Part shown: piece by piece, positions 8,437 through 18,802 of the stretch
How positions within the stretch are numbered: the stretch's first letter is position 1
How the letters are laid out: every line of letters begins with the position of its first letter
Source: Pseudomonas sp. ATCC 13867
Lineage (GTDB): Bacteria; Pseudomonadota; Gammaproteobacteria; Pseudomonadales; Pseudomonadaceae
Assembly (NCBI RefSeq): GCF_000349845.1
Contig: NC_020829.1
Location: forward strand, 4,595,001 to 4,659,000
Reading direction: 5' to 3'
Length of the DNA stretch: 64,000 nt
Program-made: the position numbers and the translations under genes
The notes under the pieces: model-generated
The model's database searches: none
Told to the model about the DNA's origin: nothing
The model's input: the letters and a program-made list of their open reading frames with translations, nothing else

Positions 8437-9801
8437 TCACGCCGGCTGGCGCTGCATCGCGCCGCTGGGACTCTCCCCTTTCAGGCTCCAGCTCTTGAGA
8501 TGTTCCACGCTGTCGCGATAGGGCTTGAGCCCCCGCGCCAGCAGGAAGGAACCGGCCAGCAGCGCCACCAGGCTCACGATGAGCAACGAGTAGCGCAGCG
8601 CCATATCGTCGGCGAACACATAGTCGGTCACCAGGGCAATGGCGGTCGGGCCGACGCCCAGGCCCAGCAGGGTGACCACGAACAGGTAGATGGCCGAAGC
8701 CTGGCCGCGCATGGAATTGGGCATGATTTCCTGGATCGCCGCCGGTGCGACGCCGAACGGCATGCCGAGGCAGAACACGATGGGCGCCATCAGCGCCGCC
8801 GCGGCATTGCCGCTGTCCAGCAGCGGGTAGACCAGGGTGAAGGGGATCGCCAGGATCGCCGCCAGCAGGCCTACGCGCATGTTGGCGTCGGTACGTCCGC
8901 GCTTGGCCCAGTAGTCCGCCAGGCGACCGCCACTGACGATGCCCAGGCAACCGAACACCGCGACGATGCTGCCGTACACCACGCCCACATGGCCGGCATC
9001 CCAGCCGTAGGTGCGAACGAAGAAGGTCGGTATCCAGGCGCCGCTGCCGTAGCTGGCGAAGGAAATGCAGGCGAAGCCGAAGTTGTGGCAGATCACCGTC
9101 TTGCGGTTGGCGCGCAGGTAGGCGCCCACCTCGCTCATCGGCACCACCACGCCGGCCCCCGCGCCGCGCCGGGTCGGCTCCTTCACCGCCAGCATCAGCA
9201 GGGTGAAGAGCACACCGGCGGCGCCCAGGAGCAGGAAGATCAGCTGCCACGGCCGCACTTCGCCGAGGATCGGCAGGTGCACGTCGCCCTGGGCCGAGGC
9301 GAACTTGATCACCAGTCCGCCGAGCAGGAAGGCCAGGCCCGAGCCGAGGTAGATGCCCATCGAATACACGCTGATGGCGGTGGCGCGGCGCTGGGCCGGG
9401 AAGCTGTCGGCGATCAGCGAATAGGCCGCCGGCGACAGCGCCGCCTCGCCCACGCCGACGCCGACGCGGAACAGCAGGAAGTGCCAGTACTGCCGGGCCA
9501 GGCCACAGGCGGCGGTCATGGCGCTCCAGACCAGTACGCCGACGGTGATCAGCCCGCGCCGGCTGCGGCTGTCGGCCATGCGCCCGAGCGGGATGCCGCA
9601 CAAGGTGTAGAACAGCGCGAAGGACAGGCCCATCAGCAGGCTCATCTGCGTGTCGCTGATGTCCAGGTCGCGACGGATGGGGCCGACCAGCAGGTTGAGG
9701 ATCTGCCGGTCGATGAAGGACAGGACATAGGCGACCATGAGGATCGCAACCGTGGACCAGGCCACGGCACTGGAGGGGTAGCCGTTATTGTTGTTGTGCA
9801 T
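8437..9801 (-). CDS. MFS transporter (Spinster-like)
   Basis: 454-aa major facilitator with about 12 hydrophobic segments. The TM1 region (VLSFIDRQILNLLVGPIRRDL) and the loop-2 signature G.MADSRSRR resemble the Spinster/aromatic-acid group of MFS proteins. The substrate cannot be told from sequence. The gene stands alone on the minus strand, convergent with mexW, with a good terminator. No regulator or catabolic gene is adjacent, so context does not help to assign a role. Confidence 0.8.
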   Translation of the reverse strand: MHNNNNGYPSSAVAWSTVAILMVAYVLSFIDRQILNLLVGPIRRDLDISDTQMSLLMGLSFALFYTLCGIPLGRMADSRSRRGLITVGVLVWSAMTAACGLARQYWHFLLFRVGVGVGEAALSPAAYSLIADSFPAQRRATAISVYSMGIYLGSGLAFLLGGLVIKFASAQGDVHLPILGEVRPWQLIFLLLGAAGVLFTLLMLAVKEPTRRGAGAGVVVPMSEVGAYLRANRKTVICHNFGFACISFASYGSGAWIPTFFVRTYGWDAGHVGVVYGSIVAVFGCLGIVSGGRLADYWAKRGRTDANMRVGLLAAILAIPFTLVYPLLDSGNAAAALMAPIVFCLGMPFGVAPAAIQEIMPNSMRGQASAIYLFVVTLLGLGVGPTAIALVTDYVFADDMALRYSLLIVSLVALLAGSFLLARGLKPYRDSVEHLKSWSLKGESPSGAMQRQPA

Positions 9802-9969
9802 GCCGGGCTCCTGAATGCCGCCAACGCGGCGATGGCGATGGGGAGAAGCGCAGGGTAGGCACTGAGGACGAGCGGCGCGCGCACTATCAGGTCTCTGAAT
9901 GCGGGCGTTGGCCGTTGGCTGATGGATGGGCGGTCAAGGATTGGCCGAGGGGTTTTGCTGGAAACACTT

Positions 9970-10060
9970 GCAGGAGCGAGCTTGCTCGCGAACAGACTAT
10001 CCGACGGCTCCGGTGCCAAGCGGGTTCGCGAGCAAGGACTGGGCGCCCCCTCGGTCCTAC
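9970..10060. repeat. REP/BIME-like repeat (degenerate right arm)
   Basis: The left unit GCAGGAGCGAGCTTGCTCGC starts at 9970. The right unit has TTCGCGAGCAAG at 10025-10036 and GTCCTAC at about 10054, with inserted bases between them. This is the common Pseudomonas extragenic palindrome; an intact version occurs at 62229-62307. It lies in the 277-bp gap between the MFS gene and hemH. Confidence 0.75.
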
Positions 10061-10078
10061 AAAGAGCTGAGCCTGCGC

Positions 10079-11101
10079 TCAGATCACCGTCGGCATCCGC
10101 TCGCACAGTTTCGCCAGCGCCTTGGCCCACAGCGCCTGATCGTTCAGGCAGGGCACCAGCACCAGTTCTTCCCCACCCGCCGCGCGGAACTGTTCGCTGC
10201 CACGCTGGCCGATTTCCTCCAGGGTCTCGATGCAGTCGGCGACGAAGGCCGGGCACATCACCAGCAGGCGCCTCACTCCCTGCTTGCCGAGCCTGTCCAG
10301 TTGCGCCTCGGTATAAGGTTCGATCCACTTGTTGCGGCCCAGGCGCGACTGGAAGGACACCGACCAGCGCCCGTCCTCGAGCCCCGCGCCCACGGCGAAA
10401 TCCTCCGCCGTGCGCAGGCACTGGCTGCGGTAACAGACCGCCATAACGTCCTCGTGCACACCGCGGCTGGAGCTGGCGGTGAGGTCGTGGCCCTTGTCCT
10501 TCACCAGCTTGCGGATGTGCGACTCGGGCAGGCCGTGGAAGCTCAGCAGCAGGTGGTCGTAGGGTTGCGCAAGGTAGGGCTTCACGCTGTCCACCAGCGC
10601 CCGGCGGTACTCCGCCTCGGCGTAGAACGGCGGCAGCACCTTCAATTCGAATTTCAGGCCGCGCTCGCGCATGACCCGGCGCGCTTCCTCGATGGCGGTG
10701 GTGGTGGTGCTGTCGGCGAACTGCGGGTAGAGCGGCGCGAAGGTCACCTGGGTGACGCCCTGCTGGCTCAGGCGCAGCAGGGCCGACTCGATGGACGGCT
10801 CGCCATAACGCATCCCCAGCTCCACCGGACCGTGCGGCCAGTGGGGACGGATCGCCTCCTGCAGGCGACGGCTGAGCACGATCAGCGGCGAACCCTCGTC
10901 CCACCAGATCGATGCGTAGGCATGGGCCGACTCCTCGGGACGCTTGCGCAGGACCAGCGACACCAGCAGGCGGCGGATCGGCCACGGCAGGTCGATCACA
11001 TAGGGGTCCATGAGGAACTGATCGAGGTAGCGGCGCACGTCCTCGACCTGGGTGGAAGCCGGAGAGCCCAGGTTGACCAGCAGGAGGGCGTTTTGGGTCA
11101 T
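10079..11101 (-). CDS. hemH: Ferrochelatase
   Basis: 340-aa ferrochelatase, which inserts Fe2+ into protoporphyrin IX in the last step of haem synthesis. The N-terminal LLVNLGSP motif, the catalytic-His segment [10 protein letters not shown] and the C-terminal PCLND are all visible. The ATG at 11101 gives [14 protein letters not shown], is preceded by AAGGAC and matches the usual Pseudomonas length; an upstream in-frame start would add eight residues. It lies downstream of the TIGR01777 epimerase on the same strand with a 112-bp gap, an order also seen in other pseudomonads. Confidence 0.95.
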   Translation of the reverse strand: MTQNALLLVNLGSPASTQVEDVRRYLDQFLMDPYVIDLPWPIRRLLVSLVLRKRPEESAHAYASIWWDEGSPLIVLSRRLQEAIRPHWPHGPVELGMRYGEPSIESALLRLSQQGVTQVTFAPLYPQFADSTTTTAIEEARRVMRERGLKFELKVLPPFYAEAEYRRALVDSVKPYLAQPYDHLLLSFHGLPESHIRKLVKDKGHDLTASSSRGVHEDVMAVCYRSQCLRTAEDFAVGAGLEDGRWSVSFQSRLGRNKWIEPYTEAQLDRLGKQGVRRLLVMCPAFVADCIETLEEIGQRGSEQFRAAGGEELVLVPCLNDQALWAKALAKLCERMPTVI

Positions 11102-11213
11102 GCAATGTCCTTGGAATCGGTTCACGATCTCGCCGGGCGGGCCCGGTGGGGCTGCGCAGTTTACACGCAGCGGTTTGCCGCACGGCCTGTCGCCGTTGCC
11201 GCAGGGCGGCGGC

Positions 11214-12116
11214 TCAACGCTCGCGCAACACGTCCGCCAGGGCGTCCGGCAACTCGGTGAAGCGGAACGTGAAGCCCGCGTCGAGCAAACGGCGCGGCAC
11301 CACGCGCTGCCCGCCCAGGAGCAATACCGACAGCTCGCCGAGCATCAGGCGCAGGGCGAAACCGGGCACGCCCAGTACGGCCGGCCGGTGCAACGCGCGC
11401 CCCAGCTCGCGGGTAAAGTCCCGGTTACGGACCGGCTGCGGCGCGCAGGCATTATAAGGACCCTCGGTATCGGCCCGCTGCAAAAGAAAATCGATGAGGG
11501 CGATCTGGTCTTCGATATGGATCCAGGACATCCACTGCCGGCCGTCCCCCAACTGGCCGCCCAGCCCCATGCGGAACGGTGGCAGCAGGCGCTTGAGAAA
11601 GCCGCCCTCGGGCGCCAGCACCAGCCCGGTGCGCACCAGCACCACGCGAACGCCTAGCGCCTCGGCTTCCCGGGCGATCTGCTCCCAGGCCAGGCACAGT
11701 TCGCTGGCGAAATCCTCGCCGGCCGCCGCGCTGTTTTCCTCCAGCGGACGTTCACCGGCATCGCCGTACCAGCCCACCGCCGAGCCATTGATCAGCACGC
11801 TGGGACGCTGGCTCCGGGTTTCCAGCCAGGCCACCAGACGCTCGGTCAGCCCGACCCGGCTGCCCCACAGCAGCGCCTTGCGCTTCGCGCTCCAGGGTTT
11901 GTCGGCGATCGGCTCGCCGGCCAGGTTGACCACCGCGTCCAACGGCCCATCGCCGTAGTCCTGGAAATCGGCGATCCCGCGCACCGTCTCACCGCATAAC
12001 GCCGCGACCCGCTGCGGCTGGCGACTGAGCACGGTCAGGCGGTGCCCGGCGGCACTCCACTGGCGGCACAGGCGGCGACCTATCAGCCCGGTACCACCGG
12101 TCAACAGAATATGCAT
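11214..12116 (-). CDS. TIGR01777 family NAD(P)-binding epimerase (YfcH-like)
   Basis: 300-aa extended short-chain dehydrogenase-like protein. The Rossmann motif GGTGLIG occurs at about residues 6-12, and the family-specific SRVGLTERL and [11 protein letters not shown] segments are visible. Its reaction is unknown. The ATG at 12116 follows GAGGAG by a good spacing, so I prefer it to an upstream in-frame start. It is divergent from the renalase-type gene at 12388; the 271-bp gap between them holds the first TTGTACA operator. In other Pseudomonas genomes this gene sits between hemH and the photolyase cluster (from memory). Confidence 0.83.
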   Translation of the reverse strand: MHILLTGGTGLIGRRLCRQWSAAGHRLTVLSRQPQRVAALCGETVRGIADFQDYGDGPLDAVVNLAGEPIADKPWSAKRKALLWGSRVGLTERLVAWLETRSQRPSVLINGSAVGWYGDAGERPLEENSAAAGEDFASELCLAWEQIAREAEALGVRVVLVRTGLVLAPEGGFLKRLLPPFRMGLGGQLGDGRQWMSWIHIEDQIALIDFLLQRADTEGPYNACAPQPVRNRDFTRELGRALHRPAVLGVPGFALRLMLGELSVLLLGGQRVVPRRLLDAGFTFRFTELPDALADVLRER

Positions 12117-12314
12117 GGCGAACTCCTCGTCAGCGTGTTCCACCTACCATCAGTCTGGACGAAACAGCGGCGCTCGCACCTGCCCGGACAACGCTGAGCG
12201 TCTACGCTGTATTTGCCGGGACCGGCCGCGCCCATTCATGAAGGAACCGATGAGGCGGAGAAGGTTCCGATGATCGGCCCCCTGCCGATCACGGGTGCAA
12301 TGGCAGTCAGACGA

Positions 12315-12361
12315 TTGTACAGATCAAATCATTTGTACAAGCCATGCGCGCTCGTTACTCT
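12315..12361 (+). promoter_or_regulatory. LitR/CarH-like operator and promoter upstream of the renalase gene
   Basis: TTGTACA (12315-12321) and TTGTACAA (12333-12340) lie 18 nt apart. The second box could serve as a -35 (TTGTAC) followed after 17 nt by TACTCT (12356-12361), placing transcription start about 20 nt before the ATG at 12388. A regulator bound here would block the -35. TGTACA cores are typical of operators bound by CarA/CarH/LitR-type MerR regulators, and one such gene lies at 14319. Confidence 0.6.
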
Positions 12362-12363
12362 GA

Positions 12364-13371
<1,008 letters not shown>

Positions 13372-13376
13372 TCCTC

Positions 13377-13403
13377 GCCCCCTCTCCCCTTGGGAGAGGG
13401 GGC
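13377..13403. terminator. GC-rich hairpin after the renalase gene
   Basis: A perfect 12-bp inverted repeat, GCCCCCTCTCCC and GGGAGAGGGGGC, around CTT. There is no T-run, so it may be a dispersed Pseudomonas repeat used as an mRNA 3' end rather than a classical terminator. Confidence 0.5.
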
Positions 13404-13478
13404 AGAACAGCGCCTGCCCCATCGCCCGCTCGCCCTGCCTTTGCGTGGGAGCTGACACGCACCTATGCTTATCAAGAG

Positions 13479-13505
13479 TTGTACAACACAATTTGTCTTG
13501 TACAA
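13479..13505 (+). promoter_or_regulatory. Second LitR/CarH-like operator, upstream of the YbgA-like gene
   Basis: Two perfect TTGTACAA palindromes (13479-13486 and 13498-13505) are 19 nt apart and end 17 nt before the ATG at 13523. A possible promoter just upstream is TTGCGT (13441-13446) with TATGCT (13464-13469) at a 17-nt spacing, so bound regulator would lie at or downstream of the transcription start. The same box pair occurs at 12315-12340. Confidence 0.6.
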
Positions 13506-13522
13506 GAAATCGGTCAGCCCAG

Positions 13523-14302
13523 ATGCCTGTTCCCACGCCCAGACCCCAGCTCGCCATCAGCCTCGACCTGCTGAACGCACTCAGCGAACACCAGGCCCCG
13601 CGCCTGTGCCTGGAAGTGCTTGGCCGACATTTCGACTTCGTTCCGCTGCCCCCGGAAATCGTAGACGCCGGCGATCCGCCACAGGCCGCACCGTTGCAGA
13701 ACGTCTGCGGCTATATCGTCACGCGCCAGCCGTCAGGCGCGCCGCACAACGAAGCCTTGCACGCGACGCACCCGGAGCGGCCGGTGGAAGAGGAAAGCCG
13801 GCTCGACGACCCGGTATTGCGCGAGAACTTCCTCACCCGCGTCTTCGCCTGCGCCGCCTGGCAGGCCCTGTGTGCGCAAGGCCTCACTCGTGCCGGCCTG
13901 ATCGCCTTCCACTCGCGCTACAAGTACCAGTTGATGGCGCACAACCCGCGCCAGTACCGTCTGCTCGGCCAGCGCCTGGCGACCCTCGGCAGCCAGCCGC
14001 TGGACAGCTTTGCCGCCCGCTACATCCGGGACTTCATGCAGGCGCTGGCGAGCTGCGCCAGCCGTGGTAGCCACAGCAACGTGCTGCAGCACCTGGCCGG
14101 CTACCTCAAGCGCGACCTGCCCGCCCTGGAGAAGTCGGAGCTGCAGCACCTGATCGACCAGTACCGCTGTGGCGTAGTCCCGTTGGCGGCACCGCTCAGC
14201 CTGCTGAAACAGCACTTTCGTCGATATCCCCATCCCTACCTCCAGGACCAGGCCTACCTGCAACGGCAGCCGGAAGGCCCGGGCCCACGCGCCACTCCCT
14301 GA
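13523..14302 (+). CDS. YbgA-like DUF1722 protein with degenerate DUF523 N-terminus
   Basis: 259-aa protein. The C-terminal part (about residues 95-235) is a DUF1722/YbgA domain (DDPVLRENFLTRVFA, FHSRYKYQLMAHNP). The N-terminal part corresponds to a shortened DUF523 domain: the usual ISxCLLG is ISLDLLN, so its conserved Cys is lost, and only the NVCGY remnant of the CGF motif remains. Its function is unknown; the family is habitually linked to photolyase genes. The ATG at 13523 gives MPVPTPRPQLAIS; no clear Shine-Dalgarno is seen. It precedes the MerR gene by 16 nt and probably starts the transcript with merR and phrB. Confidence 0.75.
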   Translation: MPVPTPRPQLAISLDLLNALSEHQAPRLCLEVLGRHFDFVPLPPEIVDAGDPPQAAPLQNVCGYIVTRQPSGAPHNEALHATHPERPVEEESRLDDPVLRENFLTRVFACAAWQALCAQGLTRAGLIAFHSRYKYQLMAHNPRQYRLLGQRLATLGSQPLDSFAARYIRDFMQALASCASRGSHSNVLQHLAGYLKRDLPALEKSELQHLIDQYRCGVVPLAAPLSLLKQHFRRYPHPYLQDQAYLQRQPEGPGPRATP

Positions 14303-14318
14303 CACGACATCCGAGCCC

Positions 14319-15260
14319 ATGCATCCCGATCACCCGCACCGCGAAACGGACGACGATTACCGCCAGGCCCTGGCCGACGGCTGGCTGCCCATCCGAGAGG
14401 TGGCGCGGCGCACCGGGGTCAACCCCGTCACCCTGCGCGCCTGGGAACGGCGCTACGGGCTGGTGGCGCCGCAGCGTACGCCCAAGGGGCATCGCCTCTA
14501 CTCGGAGGCGCAGATCACGCGTATCCAGGCCATCCTCACCTGGCTGGGCCGGGGCGTGGCGGTGAGCAAGGTCCGCGCCCTGCTGGACAACCCCGCCCCG
14601 GCCTCCGTCGCGCCGGACGCCTCCCCCTGGGACGATCTGCTGCAACACTGCATCGACGCCATCGGCCGGATCAGCGAGCGCCAGCTCGACGAACTGTTCA
14701 ACGGCGCACTGGCGATCTACCCCGCGCATACCCTCTGCGAACACCTGATGCTGCCCTTGCTGGAGCAACTGGAACGACGCTGGCAGGGCCAGTTCGGCGC
14801 GCAACTGGAGCGGGTATTCTTCCACGGTTGGCTGCGCAGCAAGTTCGGTACCCGCCTCTACCATCACAACCGCCAGCAGCGCGGCGCGCCGCTACTGTTG
14901 ATGAACCACTCCGAACTCCCGCTGGAACCGGGGCTCTGGCTCAGCGCCTGGCTGGCCAGCAGCGCCGGCTGCCCGCTGGAAGTCTTCGACTGGCCGCTGC
15001 CACCCGGTGAACTGGCCCTGGCGGTGGAACGCCTGAAGCCACGCGCGGTACTGCTGTACTCCAGCCAGACGCTCAATCTCGCCCAGTTGCCGCGCCTGCT
15101 GGCCGGTGTCGAGTGCCCCCGGTTGCTGGCCGGAGCCGCCGCGCGCATCCACCAGGAACAACTGGCCGAGGTCGCGGCGCCGCTGCACCTGGCGCAGGAC
15201 CCGGTCGGCGCCCTGCAATGCCTGCGCGAACTCGGCCTGCTCAACGGGGAGCTGGCATGA
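14319..15260 (+). CDS. MerR-family regulator, LitR class II-like
   Basis: 313-aa regulator. A MerR winged-helix DNA-binding domain occupies about residues 22-92 (REVARRTGVNPVTLRAWERR, then TPKGHRLYSEAQI). The C-terminal half aligns by eye with the helical bundle and cobalamin-binding fold of CarH/LitR, but the DxHxxG motif that ligates B12 is not present: the region reads NHSELPLEPG. That is the pattern of class II LitR proteins, which in P. putida work with a separate LOV-domain photosensor; none is encoded here. Candidate targets are the TTGTACA boxes at 12315 and 13479. Its stop overlaps the phrB start (ATGA). Confidence 0.82.
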   Translation: MHPDHPHRETDDDYRQALADGWLPIREVARRTGVNPVTLRAWERRYGLVAPQRTPKGHRLYSEAQITRIQAILTWLGRGVAVSKVRALLDNPAPASVAPDASPWDDLLQHCIDAIGRISERQLDELFNGALAIYPAHTLCEHLMLPLLEQLERRWQGQFGAQLERVFFHGWLRSKFGTRLYHHNRQQRGAPLLLMNHSELPLEPGLWLSAWLASSAGCPLEVFDWPLPPGELALAVERLKPRAVLLYSSQTLNLAQLPRLLAGVECPRLLAGAAARIHQEQLAEVAAPLHLAQDPVGALQCLRELGLLNGELA

Positions 15261-16675
15261 GGCGACAGCTCGTCTGGCTGCGCACCGACCTGCGCCTGCG
15301 CGACAACAGCGCACTCGCCACCGCAGCCGAACGCGGGCCGGTCATCGCTGTATTCCTGCTCAGCCCCGGGCAATGGCGCATGCACGACGATGCCGCCTGC
15401 AAGGTGGACTTCTGGCTGCGCAACCTGCGTGAGCTACGCGCCGGGCTTGCCGAACTCAATATCCCGCTGCTGGTGCGCACGGCGGATCGCTGGAGCGATG
15501 TCCCCCGCGTGCTGGCCGAACTCTGCCGCAGGCATGGCATCGAGACGGTGCACGTCAACGAGGAATACGGCCTGCACGAAGCCCGCCGGGACGCCGCCGT
15601 GAAGCGCGAGCTGGCCAGCCAGGGCGTCGACCTGCGCAGCTACCTCGACCAACTGCTGTTCGCCCCCGGCACCCTGCTCACCAAGGGTGGCAGCTACTTC
15701 CGGGTCTACAGCCAGTTCCGCACGCTCTGCTACCAGCGGCTCAAGCTGGGTATCCCTGCCTTGCAGGCGGTGCCGGGCGCGCAAGCGCCGCTTGGTCTGG
15801 CCAGCGATCCGCTGCCCAAATGCCTCGAGGGCTTCGAAACACCGCCACCCCAGTTGCGCGAGCACTGGCCGGCGGGCGAAACCGAGGCCCACGACCGCCT
15901 GGACGCCTTCGCCGACGCACACCTGGGGGTCTATCACCAACGCCGCGACTTCCCCGCCAGCGCAGGCACCAGCCAACTCTCGCCCTACCTCGCCGCCGGA
16001 GTGCTCTCCCCGCGCCAGTGCCTGCACGCGGCACTGGCCAGCAACCACGGCAAGAGCAGCAGCGGCGCGCTCAGCTGGATCAACGAACTGCTCTGGCGCG
16101 AGTTCTACAAGCACATCCTGGTCGGTTTCCCGCGTGTAAGCCGTCACTGCCCTTTCCGCGAGGACACCGAAAGGCTGAACTGGCGCCACGACCGCAACGA
16201 CCTGGAAGCCTGGCAGCAGGGCCGCACCGGCTTCCCGCTGATCGATGCGGCGATGCGCCAACTGCTCGCCACCGGCTGGATGCACAACCGCCTGCGCATG
16301 GTGGTGGCGATGTTCCTCACCAAGAACCTGCTGATCGACTGGCGCGAAGGCGAACGCTGGTTCATGCGCCACCTGATCGACGGCGACCTGGCGGCGAACA
16401 ACGGCGGCTGGCAGTGGAGCGCGTCCACCGGCACCGACGCGGTGCCCTACTTCCGCATTTTCAATCCAATCGCTCAATCCGAGCGCTTCGACCCGGACGG
16501 TCGCTTCATCCGCCGCTGGCTGCCGGAACTGGCCGGGGTGGAAGGCCGCGCGGTGCACGATCCGTCACGGCTGGGGCTGTTCGGCGCGGCAGGTTATCCA
16601 CAGCCGATGGTCGATCTTTCCGCCACGCGGGCGCGAGCGCTGGACGCCTTCAAAAGCCTCTGCGCGCAGCGCTGA
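15257..16675 (+). CDS. phrB: Deoxyribodipyrimidine photolyase
   Basis: 472-aa class I CPD photolyase. The N-terminal antenna domain starts [16 protein letters not shown]. The C-terminal FAD domain shows [15 protein letters not shown] and the conserved [15 protein letters not shown]...PYFRIFNP region. It uses blue light to split cyclobutane pyrimidine dimers. The start ATG overlaps the MerR stop by 4 nt, indicating translational coupling, so the repair enzyme is made with its probable light-responsive regulator. Upstream in-frame codons belong to the MerR coding frame shadow and were rejected. Confidence 0.95.
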   Translation: MRRQLVWLRTDLRLRDNSALATAAERGPVIAVFLLSPGQWRMHDDAACKVDFWLRNLRELRAGLAELNIPLLVRTADRWSDVPRVLAELCRRHGIETVHVNEEYGLHEARRDAAVKRELASQGVDLRSYLDQLLFAPGTLLTKGGSYFRVYSQFRTLCYQRLKLGIPALQAVPGAQAPLGLASDPLPKCLEGFETPPPQLREHWPAGETEAHDRLDAFADAHLGVYHQRRDFPASAGTSQLSPYLAAGVLSPRQCLHAALASNHGKSSSGALSWINELLWREFYKHILVGFPRVSRHCPFREDTERLNWRHDRNDLEAWQQGRTGFPLIDAAMRQLLATGWMHNRLRMVVAMFLTKNLLIDWREGERWFMRHLIDGDLAANNGGWQWSASTGTDAVPYFRIFNPIAQSERFDPDGRFIRRWLPELAGVEGRAVHDPSRLGLFGAAGYPQPMVDLSATRARALDAFKSLCAQR

Positions 16676-16697
16676 CGCTCCAGGGAAGCCGGCGCGC

Positions 16698-16850
16698 TCA
16701 GGCCTTTTCCTGTCGGGCCGCCACCGCCACCTCGATGAAGGCGCGCGCGGCGAAGGTCTGGTAGGCCCCCTTGCGTTGCATCGGCACCGCACCGCCGCGC
16801 GCCGCAGCCGCATCGGGTCCAGCTCGATGGCGGTAAGCTCCGGGTACCCC
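16698..16850 (-). pseudogene. LysR-family (probably CynR) C-terminal fragment, frameshifted
   Basis: The minus strand here reads a typical LysR C-terminus: [17 protein letters not shown] in one frame, then [18 protein letters not shown] in the next, so there is a frameshift near 16795. Everything upstream of about 16850 is missing; the sequence there becomes cynS on the opposite strand. Since cynR is normally divergent from cyanase genes, this is probably the tail of a deleted cynR. Confidence 0.65.
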
Positions 16851-17191
16851 TTGACGATGGTCCACGAGAAATTCGACGACTGCATCATCAGCGCCATCAA
16901 CTTCAAGCTGGACGTCAAGAAGGTCGAGGATCCGGAAGGCGGCTCCCGCGCGGTGATCTGCGTAATTGCATCGCACTTGACCACCCAATTGCATTGCCGC
17001 TGACCAGTCAATTGCATTCGTACTGACCACCGTTTGCATCCGACCTGACCTGTACACGCCGAAGAGGCGACCGGCAGAGAACGGCCAGAAGCAGCCATCA
17101 CCCGATTTCACACCCATTTACACCCATTTCTAGGCTGGATGGCCTCAACTCAAATGGCCGTGTGCACTACAGCGCCACCGGCTGAGATCGG

Positions 17192-18802
17192 CCGATTCTG
17201 TTGAAAAAGTAGCTGCCACCCGATGCCGCCGGCAGAATCGCACACTCAGCTAGCGTGGGGGCAGGCAGCATGATGGGACAGTTACCGGGAGGGCAGGCGC
17301 GCCTGTTCTATTCGTTCAATCTGGAAGAGCACGTCCCGCCCCAACACCTCCTGCGCAGCATCGACCAGTGCCTGGATCTCAGTGACCTGCGCGCCCACCT
17401 GGCGGATTTCTACAGCCCCATCGGGCGCCCCTCGATCGATCCCGAATTGATGGTGCGCATGCTGGTCGTCGGCTACTGCTATGGCATCCGTTCCGAGCGG
17501 CGATTGTGCGAAGAGGTGCACCTAAACCTGGGCTATCGCTGGTTCTGCCGGCTGGGCCTGGAGGATGAGGTTCCCAATCACTCGACCTTCTCGAAGAATC
17601 GCCACGGCCGTTTCCGTGACAGCGATCTGTTCCGCTGGTTGTTCAATGAGGTGCTGCGGCGCTGCATGGCGGCCGGCCTGGTCAAGGGTGAAGGGTTCGC
17701 CGTCGACGCCAGCATCATCAAGGCGGATGCCAGCCGGCAACGTGGGGTGGCGGGAGATGAGGTCGACTGGCGCGATCCGGCGCTCAGCACTCGCGCCGTG
17801 CGCGAATACCTCGAAGCCCTCAATGAGGAGGCGCTGGCAGAAGCCCTTCCCAAGAAGATTTCGCTCACCGATCCGCAGGCCCGTTGGACCGCAGCGCCCG
17901 GTGGCCCGGCCTTCTTTGCCTACTCCACCAACTACCTGATCGACACCGCGCACGGCGTGATCCTGGATGTGGAAGCCACCCCGGCGCATCGGCCTGCCGA
18001 AGTCGAGTCGACCAGGACGATGGTGGATCGTGTCGAAGCGCAGTTCGACCTCACGCCGGAGCGCCTCATCGGCGATACCGCGTATGGCACGGCTCCGATG
18101 CTGGCCTGGATGGTCGAAGAGAAGAACATCGAGCCGCACGTGCCGGTGTGGGACAAGACCGAGCGCAAGGACGACAGCCTTTCCAGCAATGACTTTCACT
18201 GGCATCAGGAGGCCAATGAATACCGCTGCCCAGCCGGCAAACCGCTACGCAGTGAATGGCGGGCCTTCACTCAGCAAAGATCGCGGGTGACCAAGGCCAA
18301 CACCATCATCTACCGCTCCAGCCAAGCCGACTGCACCACCTGCCCACTGAAAGCGAAGTGCTGTCCCAATACGCCGATCCGCAAGATCGTCCGCAGCATC
18401 CATGAAGCGGCTCGCGACGTGGCGCGACGCATCGCCAAGACACCGGAATATCTCGTCTCTCGCTGCGAACGAAAGAAGGTGGAGATGCTCTTCGCTCACC
18501 TCAAACGGATCATGAGACTCGACCGTCTACGACTGCGTGGCCTGACCGGTGCCACTGATGAATTCACCTTGGCGGCGACCGTGCAGAACCTGCGACGCAT
18601 GGCCAAGCTCATGCCTCACGGGCCACCGCTCACGGGATAGGTCCGCCTGCTGCGAGCAGAAACCCTCGAATTAACCTTCAAACCTGAGCCGGGACGCTCA
18701 GTAAAACGCCGAAAGACAACTTGAAGTGGCTTGCAGCCACTTCGAAAGCAGGTGCACTTGGCTGAGTGGCTGCCGCAGAACTGCCTTTTTCAACAGAATC
18801 GG
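17192..18802 (+). mobile_element. IS1182-family insertion sequence
   Basis: An element of about 1.61 kb with perfect 18-bp terminal inverted repeats: CCGATTCTGTTGAAAAAG at 17192-17209 and its complement at 18785-18802. The left outer flank forms the palindrome ATCGGCCGAT (17187-17196) with the terminus. It contains one full-length transposase gene and sits inside the IS21-like element. Confidence 0.85.
17270..18640 (+). CDS. IS1182-family transposase
   Basis: 456-aa DDE transposase. The N-terminal DUF772-type region (SIDQCLDLSDLRAHL...IGRPSIDPELMVRMLV) and the C-terminal zinc-like Cys cluster plus H-rich region (CTTCPLKAKCCP, then ERKKVEMLFAHLKR with the catalytic Glu) are typical. The frame is intact and probably functional. 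The start is ambiguous: ATG at 17270 follows a G-rich stretch; a GTG at 17255 would add five residues. It lies within 18-bp inverted repeats. Confidence 0.9.
   Translation: MMGQLPGGQARLFYSFNLEEHVPPQHLLRSIDQCLDLSDLRAHLADFYSPIGRPSIDPELMVRMLVVGYCYGIRSERRLCEEVHLNLGYRWFCRLGLEDEVPNHSTFSKNRHGRFRDSDLFRWLFNEVLRRCMAAGLVKGEGFAVDASIIKADASRQRGVAGDEVDWRDPALSTRAVREYLEALNEEALAEALPKKISLTDPQARWTAAPGGPAFFAYSTNYLIDTAHGVILDVEATPAHRPAEVESTRTMVDRVEAQFDLTPERLIGDTAYGTAPMLAWMVEEKNIEPHVPVWDKTERKDDSLSSNDFHWHQEANEYRCPAGKPLRSEWRAFTQQRSRVTKANTIIYRSSQADCTTCPLKAKCCPNTPIRKIVRSIHEAARDVARRIAKTPEYLVSRCERKKVEMLFAHLKRIMRLDRLRLRGLTGATDEFTLAATVQNLRRMAKLMPHGPPLTG

Noticed and set aside
5841..8498. 885-codon plus-strand frame overlapping mexW
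   Set aside because: Out-of-frame translation, Arg/Gly/Pro-rich, no domain; mexW is unambiguous.
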